Origin: Bacillota bacterium
Lineage (GTDB): Bacteria > Bacillota > Clostridia > Lachnospirales > Lachnospiraceae
DNA length: 35,912 nucleotides
Assembly (NCBI GenBank): GCA_023393095.1
Contig: JAEWMT010000111.1
Coordinates: forward strand, 1 to 35,912
Direction: 5' to 3'
The notes below the pieces were generated by a model that worked only from the letters and a program-made list of their open reading frames with translations, was not told the DNA's origin and searched no databases. Positions 31,892 through 35,912 of this stretch are shown piece by piece. Both the position numbers and the translations under genes were made by a program. How positions within the stretch are numbered: the stretch's first letter is position 1; the number at the start of each line of letters is the position of its first letter.

Positions 31892-31967
31892 AAAAACTCA
31901 GGATAATGCATTGTTACCTTCGCATGTCCTGAGAAGTTCTGAATAAACCTATAATGTTATACATTGT
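31892..31967 (-). ncRNA. Candidate small RNA with its own promoter and terminator
   Basis: A promoter-like pair TTGCAC (32004-31999) and TATAAT (31979-31974), 19-base spacer, is followed after roughly 34 bases by a strong hairpin CTCAGGA/TCCTGAG with inner ATGC/GCAT and a T6 tail (31933-31892). No ribosome site or credible reading frame lies between, so a transcript of about 76 bases would be non-coding. A CTATC/GATAG palindrome lies in the spacer. The long spacer lowers confidence in the promoter. If no promoter is active here, the hairpin is simply a second terminator behind the 60-residue gene. Confidence 0.4.
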
Positions 31968-32049
31968 TATGAAATTATAGATTTCTATCTCTTGATAGGT
32001 GCAATATTTGAATGATGTAACGTCACTGTACTAATCACCCTAATTATAT

Positions 32050-32088
32050 TAAAAAAAAGCTATTTGTTCAACTAAAACAAACAGCTTT
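32050..32088 (-). terminator. Terminator after the 60-residue gene
   Basis: Stem AAAGCT-TTTGTT paired with AACAAA-AGCTTT (one wobble), 7-base loop, T8 tail on the minus strand. About 63 bases past the stop. Confidence 0.85.
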
Positions 32089-32150
32089 CCGCTTCGTATT
32101 AACATACCAAAATATATTATATTAAAATACTATGTCATCACCAGACATAA

Positions 32151-32333
32151 TCACTCATTACTCAAATAAGATCCTGCATTACGATAAGCAGTCGCATAGC
32201 TCAAACGATTTTTCTCAATTCGTTTATTGGATTCCTTAACGATTTGTTTATGCTCTGGTGTGGCTTTCAGTTTTTTGGTCTGAACATTGTCAATACCTTT
32301 ATAACAAGCTTCTCTTAAGAGTAACTTCGCCAT
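32151..32333 (-). CDS. Unknown small basic protein
   Basis: 60 residues, beginning MAKLLLREACYKGIDNVQ; the ATG at 32333 has GGGG seven bases upstream, and a GTG before it is also possible. The composition is rich in Lys, Arg, Asn and Tyr (KKLKATPEHKQIVKESNKRIEKNRLSY), with no membrane segment and one cysteine. I do not recognise it. It has a well-defined promoter with a palindrome over it and a good terminator, so it is a deliberate single-gene unit. A DNA/RNA-binding or ribosome-associated role would suit its charge but there is no direct evidence. Confidence 0.7.
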   Translation of the reverse strand: MAKLLLREACYKGIDNVQTKKLKATPEHKQIVKESNKRIEKNRLSYATAYRNAGSYLSNE

Positions 32334-32373
32334 CACGTTTCCCCTTTTCTACAATTGTTTTTAAACATCCTTT

Positions 32374-32410
32374 ATTATAACATAATTTGCTTTTAAAAGT
32401 AAAGCAAATT
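32374..32410 (-). promoter_or_regulatory. Promoter of the 60-residue gene with overlapping palindrome
   Basis: TTTACT (32403-32398), 18-base spacer, TATAAT (32379-32374). A perfect 10-bp inverted repeat AATTTGCTTT/AAAGCAAATT (32384-32410, 7-base centre) covers the -35 box and spacer, so a repressor would compete with polymerase. It could also act as a weak hairpin behind the upstream gene, though no T-run follows. Confidence 0.65.
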
Positions 32411-32433
32411 ATTCCTTATAAATCAAATATAAA

Positions 32434-32997
32434 TTAAGCATATAACGAACTATCTACACTTTCTATTAATATATATTCTCCACTCTCTAACAACTTTATG
32501 CATCTTAATTCCTGTAAATTTTCAAGAGCTCTGTAACACGTTTTCTCATTAATTTCAATATGACTCTCTTCTGGTTTTATTCTTTGAGCATAATCAAGTA
32601 TTTTTTCAAAGTTTCCATTTTGCATTCGATAAACAGCTAATAATACTAACGCTGAAGTTTCATCAACGAGATCGACTGCATCTGTAAATAAGTCCACCAA
32701 CATATGAATAATTGCAAATACCAACCATATATCCTTTTGGCTGAATAATGTTTTTAATCGAAATGCATTTCCAAGGGCGAACCCCAAACTCACTTTAATA
32801 TTTGATGGCTTAATCGTGTATGTTACACCATTTTTTGTTGTCCATATTCTGGATGCCGCCTGAATAGGCTGTTGTTCTATTTCTATACTTCCACGTACCA
32901 ATCCAGCAATCGTAATCTTATCCAGCTCATGTTCGTCAATAATTGGTTGTAAATTCTGAATTATTCTCTCATATTCCTCAGGTAAATAATTATCCAT
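32434..32997 (-). CDS. Unknown protein with probable C-terminal winged helix
   Basis: 187 residues from the ATG at 32997, which has AAGGAG seven bases upstream; the frame also opens at 33018 inside the preceding ribosome site. Not a recognised family. The N-terminal 100 residues contain a beta-rich part (GSIEIEQQPIQAASRIWTTK, VTYTIKPSNIKVSLG) and hydrophobic helix IWLVFAIIHMLVDLF. The C-terminal 70 residues (SALVLLAVYRMQNG, KTCYRALENLQELRCIKLLESGEYILIES) read as a winged helix with recognition helix and wing. The start overlaps the stop of the papain-fold gene by 8 bases, so the two are translationally coupled and probably work together. Confidence 0.7.
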   Translation of the reverse strand: MDNYLPEEYERIIQNLQPIIDEHELDKITIAGLVRGSIEIEQQPIQAASRIWTTKNGVTYTIKPSNIKVSLGFALGNAFRLKTLFSQKDIWLVFAIIHMLVDLFTDAVDLVDETSALVLLAVYRMQNGNFEKILDYAQRIKPEESHIEINEKTCYRALENLQELRCIKLLESGEYILIESVDSSLYA

Positions 32998-34471
32998 TCT
33001 CTTTCTCCTTATCATCATATGCTAACGGTTGAACGCTTCTAAGATTATTTTTATAAATACTATATGGTTCTATACAACATTCTACGTAGTCATATTGAAT
33101 TTCAGAAGATGCTCTTCGATATTCACCTATCTTTTCTTTTTCAATATCTACATATTCAATTCTTTCAGAATCATGTCTCAATATCCATGGATTAACATCC
33201 ATCGTCGCTGCAGTTGTATCAATAATAATTCTTCCGGACGTTAATCCTTTTTTATAATTATCAAACCCCGCCAAATCAATACACCATACAAATTTAGGTA
33301 ACGTCAATTTTAAAATGATATCCTTTAATATATCGTTCATATCCTCTGACTTAAGAGCTTCACTTTTTAGAGAATTTGACGATGTAATATATATTCGGCA
33401 AACACACGGCTTTTCCCAATTAAGAACATTTTCTTTCATCCATGCCTGAAATCTAGAGTAAACCTCATTATACACCAATTGCATTCTACTATATAATGGA
33501 ACAACGCAATATTTTAATTCACCGCCTCCGTATTTCACATCACTTTCTTTACTCGGAAGACCTAGCGGCATTTTTCTATATGGAAAATAATTATCATCCA
33601 TTACATATAAATCTTTAACCAAGCGCCCATGTGGTATCACATCAATCTCTGGATCTTTTATCTGCTTCACCAAGGCCCCATCTTCTAAAATACTATAATC
33701 TATATCACCATGACCTATGATTGACACTGCATGCCTAATAGGATATAAAAACCCTACCATCGGCAATCCCGATTCTATGTAAGACATAACCTCATCAATA
33801 AAGCCATTTCCGGTATCCTTTTCATTTTGCAGAATCAATGGACTAAATCCAAATTCCTTCATTAAATCCGAAACTTGTATTGGAGTCAACCCCAAAGAAG
33901 GGGTTTTCCTTCCCCAGTCATTCTTGGTACGTTGTACAATATTGCCTATCGTAGTATCCGCATAATTTTTGAATTTACTCCCATAGTAACGTATTACTGT
34001 CCACATAGCCGTGTGTGCGCAAATTGAAATATCAGTCTGTTGAGATTTCCATGGAAAACTTTTTATCTCCATTTCATTTCCCGCAATATGTGCCTTAAAA
34101 TTATGAAGGGCAAGATATGCTGTTTCATTTATCAGTAAACTTGCATCTATATATGTCTTTCCAAGCTTTGTCCCTTCTACCGTAGGTCTTAGTGTTATAT
34201 ATCCATAATATTCATCTTTCAATGAAATGTGCAATCTGCAGCATACCTTCTCATATGGAAATAATTTTTGTGAATAATGAATATAATAGGTACTTAAATA
34301 GTCTCCATCATAATATGGATATTCCACATTAATTTCATCACATCTTATCCCAAGATATTTTTTCAACTTTTGAATAGTATCGTCATCTACAAGAAATTCC
34401 GGTATTGTTTGCATTAAATCCTTATCATAAGACTCAAGACTTTTAATAACAACCTTTGTAAATTCAATCAT
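32990..34471 (-). CDS. Papain-fold (C39-like) cysteine peptidase-type protein, uncharacterised
   Basis: 493 residues. At the centre is a papain-type active site: Gln145, five residues, Cys151 in QTDISICAHTAMW; His247 in PIRHAVSIIGHG; and Asp292/293 in VMDDNYFPY. Spacing and order match the Q-x5-C / H / D-N pattern of papain-fold enzymes such as C39 peptidases, transglutaminase-like proteins and AvrRpt2-like effectors. Residues 50-120 form a beta-rich domain (CRLHISLKDEYYGYITLRPT) and 320-490 a second unknown domain. No signal peptide or membrane segment is visible, so it should act in the cytoplasm. It heads a two-gene operon with its own promoter. The ribosome site is weak (AAAGG 13 bases upstream). 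Substrate and role are unknown. Confidence 0.75.
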   Translation of the reverse strand: MIEFTKVVIKSLESYDKDLMQTIPEFLVDDDTIQKLKKYLGIRCDEINVEYPYYDGDYLSTYYIHYSQKLFPYEKVCCRLHISLKDEYYGYITLRPTVEGTKLGKTYIDASLLINETAYLALHNFKAHIAGNEMEIKSFPWKSQQTDISICAHTAMWTVIRYYGSKFKNYADTTIGNIVQRTKNDWGRKTPSLGLTPIQVSDLMKEFGFSPLILQNEKDTGNGFIDEVMSYIESGLPMVGFLYPIRHAVSIIGHGDIDYSILEDGALVKQIKDPEIDVIPHGRLVKDLYVMDDNYFPYRKMPLGLPSKESDVKYGGGELKYCVVPLYSRMQLVYNEVYSRFQAWMKENVLNWEKPCVCRIYITSSNSLKSEALKSEDMNDILKDIILKLTLPKFVWCIDLAGFDNYKKGLTSGRIIIDTTAATMDVNPWILRHDSERIEYVDIEKEKIGEYRRASSEIQYDYVECCIEPYSIYKNNLRSVQPLAYDDKEKENG

Positions 34472-34512
34472 CTGTGCTAAACAACCTTTCCAAAAATTTC
34501 ATAATATATACC

Positions 34513-34541
34513 ACACTACTATAGTTAGAAATAATTGTCAA
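34513..34541 (-). promoter_or_regulatory. Promoter of the papain-fold operon
   Basis: A perfect -35 TTGACA (34541-34536), 17-base spacer, then a weak -10 TAGTGT (34518-34513). The leader would be about 35 bases. A low, regulated basal level is expected. The remaining bases from 34542 to 34730 show no gene or clear site. Confidence 0.55.
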
Positions 34542-34730
34542 TTAAATTTAGCCTAAATCCCTATATTTTTACCTTAAACTTTCATTTCGGCGTTGCATTA
34601 AAGCTTTTGGGTATCATTTGACCATTCATATAATAAATTAATTCATGATTTATATCACTCTTTCATTTATTCAAAAGGAATAGTAAAAAAATCATTTTAC
34701 CCCAACTCTTGACAAAGAGCCAAATAAAGA

Positions 34731-34766
34731 AAGAAAAACCCCAGAAACACTGAGTTTCTGAGGTTT
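34731..34766 (-). terminator. Terminator after rpsI
   Basis: Stem AAACCYCAGAAAC/GTTTCTGRGGTTT, 13 bp with one wobble, 5-base loop, T5-containing tail. It closes the rplM-rpsI operon. Confidence 0.9.
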
Positions 34767-34792
34767 GTAAACTCTTTTGATATTCTCTTTGA

Positions 34793-35185
34793 TTATCTCT
34801 TTGAGAACTGTGGAGCACGACGAGCTGCTTTTAAGCCGTACTTCTTTCTTTCCTTCATTCTTGGATCTCTTGTTAAGAAACCTGCTTTCTTAAGTGCCGG
34901 ACGGTAATCTGCATCTGCATGTAATAATGCTCTGGAGATACCATGTCTGATAGCACCTGCCTGACCTGTGAAGCCGCCTCCCTTAACATTTACCAATACG
35001 TCAAATTTATCCTGAGTTTCGGTAATTACAAGTGGCTGACGAACGATTAACTTTAAGGTGTCTAAGCCAAAGTAATTGTCCATATCTCTTTTATTTATTG
35101 TAATCTTACCTGTTCCAGGTACGAGATAAACTCTTGCGATACTGCTTTTTCTTCTTCCGGTTCCGTAATATCTTGCCTTAGCCAA
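34793..35185 (-). CDS. rpsI: 30S ribosomal protein S9
   Basis: 130 residues, full length. The N-terminus YYGTGRRKSSIARVYLVPGTG and middle VNVKGGGFTGQAGAIRHGISRAL are the S9 signature, and the tail ends in RRAPQFSKR, whose SKR reaches the P-site tRNA. The start is a TTG (35185) with GGAGG seven bases upstream. It follows rplM by 28 bases, the usual pair in Bacteria, and terminates in the hairpin at 34731-34766. Confidence 0.98.
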   Translation of the reverse strand: MAKARYYGTGRRKSSIARVYLVPGTGKITINKRDMDNYFGLDTLKLIVRQPLVITETQDKFDVLVNVKGGGFTGQAGAIRHGISRALLHADADYRPALKKAGFLTRDPRMKERKKYGLKAARRAPQFSKR

Positions 35186-35213
35186 TGTATTTTCCTCCTT
35201 TCAACCTCTCTGA

Positions 35214-35648
35214 TTAATATTTAATCTCTAATGCTTCCGGTTTCTGAGCTGCATGTGTATGCTCAGCACCAGCAAATACATGTAATTTGGTAATCATGCT
35301 TCTTCCTAAAGGTCCCTTCGGAAGCATTCCTTTCACTGCAAGTCTGATTACTTCGGTAGAGTCCTTAGCCATCATCTGAGCTAAAGTAGTTTCTCTCATA
35401 CCACCCGGATAATCGGAATGGTTGTAATAAATCTTCTGATCCATCTTCTTACCGGTTGTCTTAATCTTATCTGCATTTACTACAATTACATAATCACCTG
35501 TATCAATGTGAGGTGTAAAGGTTGGTTTATTCTTACCTCTTAAAATAGCGGCAATCTCTGAAGAGAGACGTCCTAATGTATGTCCTGTAGCATCAACTAC
35601 ATACCATTTTCTTTCAACTGTTGCCGGACTAGCCATAAAGCTTTTCAT
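35214..35648 (-). CDS. rplM: 50S ribosomal protein L13
   Basis: 144 residues, full length. WYVVDATGHTLGRLSSEIAAILRGKNKPTFTPHIDTGDYVIVVNADKI is the L13 N-terminal region, and MLPKGPLGRSMITKLHVFAG the conserved C-terminal block. An AAGGAGG ribosome site precedes the ATG. It is the first gene of the rplM-rpsI operon, has a consensus promoter 200 bases upstream, and a structured leader that may mediate autoregulation. Confidence 0.98.
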   Translation of the reverse strand: MKSFMASPATVERKWYVVDATGHTLGRLSSEIAAILRGKNKPTFTPHIDTGDYVIVVNADKIKTTGKKMDQKIYYNHSDYPGGMRETTLAQMMAKDSTEVIRLAVKGMLPKGPLGRSMITKLHVFAGAEHTHAAQKPEALEIKY

Positions 35649-35842
35649 GGTTTTACCTCCTTACGAAATGTTACTCCAAATTTAATTTTTCTTATAACGA
35701 CCGTAACGCTTCTACAATTGAACTCATATCGAAAATACCTATTAATCAATTGAATTTAATAAGCATGTACTCGTCTTTAATAAACAAAACATGATTTGAA
35801 AACCATTACCGGGGCTTTGGCTTTGGTATTCTCATGCCACGA
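35649..35842 (-). promoter_or_regulatory. Long rplM leader, possible L13 autoregulatory RNA
   Basis: The transcript from the promoter at 35849 has an untranslated leader of about 195 bases. It includes local pairings such as TACC/GGTA and two CAATTG copies, and is unusually long for a ribosomal gene. L13 leaders that bind L13 and control the operon are known in Bacillota; the structure here was not confirmed against that family. Confidence 0.4.
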
Positions 35843-35848
35843 TACATA

Positions 35849-35877
35849 ATTATATAACATGTTGCCGGGTGTGTCAA
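35849..35877 (-). promoter_or_regulatory. Sigma-A promoter of rplM-rpsI
   Basis: TTGACA (35877-35872), 17-base spacer, TATAAT (35854-35849): a full consensus match with ideal spacing, as expected for a highly expressed ribosomal protein operon. No gene lies between this and the right end of the window. Confidence 0.92.
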
Positions 35878-35912
35878 ACTATTTTTCTATTTTTGTCTCC
35901 AAAACTATAAAT

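Noticed and set aside
31641..34792. Genomic island or prophage boundaries around the papain-fold operon
   Set aside because: No tRNA, integrase, flanking direct repeat or transposase was found; the accessory nature is only suggested by unfamiliar genes.

Overview
The window looks like a chromosomal segment of a motile, AT-rich Bacillota bacterium, most likely a clostridium of the Lachnospiraceae type. The reasons are the FliW-CsrA-FlgM-FlgN flagellar cluster in Bacillus/Clostridium order, strong AGGAGG ribosome sites, an MsmX-type sugar ATPase, a PucR/CdaR-type regulator and short A/T-rich intergenic regions. The genus is an inference. No rRNA, tRNA, insertion sequence, CRISPR array or prophage was seen. 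Almost every gene is on the minus strand; the only plus-strand gene found is the SDR reductase at 24918-25649.

Region 1 (18497 down to 7317) is a late flagellar locus: flgM-flgN-flgK-flgK'-flgL-fliW-csrA, then flaG-fliD-fliS-fliT-like, then flagellin. Each of the three units begins with a sigma-28 (SigD/FliA) promoter match of the form TAAA/TAAT-N15-NCCGATAW. The flagellin leader carries a hairpin with GGA in its loop plus a GGA-rich ribosome site, which is the arrangement expected for CsrA repression; FliW and CsrA are encoded nearby.

Region 2 (7292 down to 1) is a flagellin glycosylation cassette: a small unknown gene, a Maf-type glycosyltransferase, then legB, legC, a CBS-guanylyltransferase (ptmE type), an O/N-acyltransferase, a NeuB-type synthase and the start of a NeuC-type epimerase. 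This is the GDP-sugar route to legionaminic acid, lacking only genes that would lie beyond the left edge (CMP-sugar synthetase) or elsewhere.

Region 3 (18662-28650) is ordinary chromosome: S41 protease, CdaR-like regulator, MsmX-like ATPase, YitT protein, a divergent LCP-like protein, an SDR reductase probably acting on EF-P, a K+ channel, an MFS transporter and a YkgJ cysteine-cluster protein.

Region 4 (28858-31776) is a TetR-controlled cassette: PLDc_N small membrane protein, ABC ATPase and ABC permease, in the same order as yxlEFG of Bacillus subtilis. Matching TGACA-N3-TGTCA operators lie before the cassette and on the tetR promoter, and a perfect sigma-28 match lies just upstream of the cassette operator.

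Region 5 (31890-34541) is the least explained part: a candidate small RNA, a 60-residue basic protein with a palindrome over its promoter, and a two-gene operon of a papain-fold (Q-x5-C...H...D) protein with a small, probably winged-helix partner. It sits against the housekeeping rplM-rpsI operon that fills the right end.
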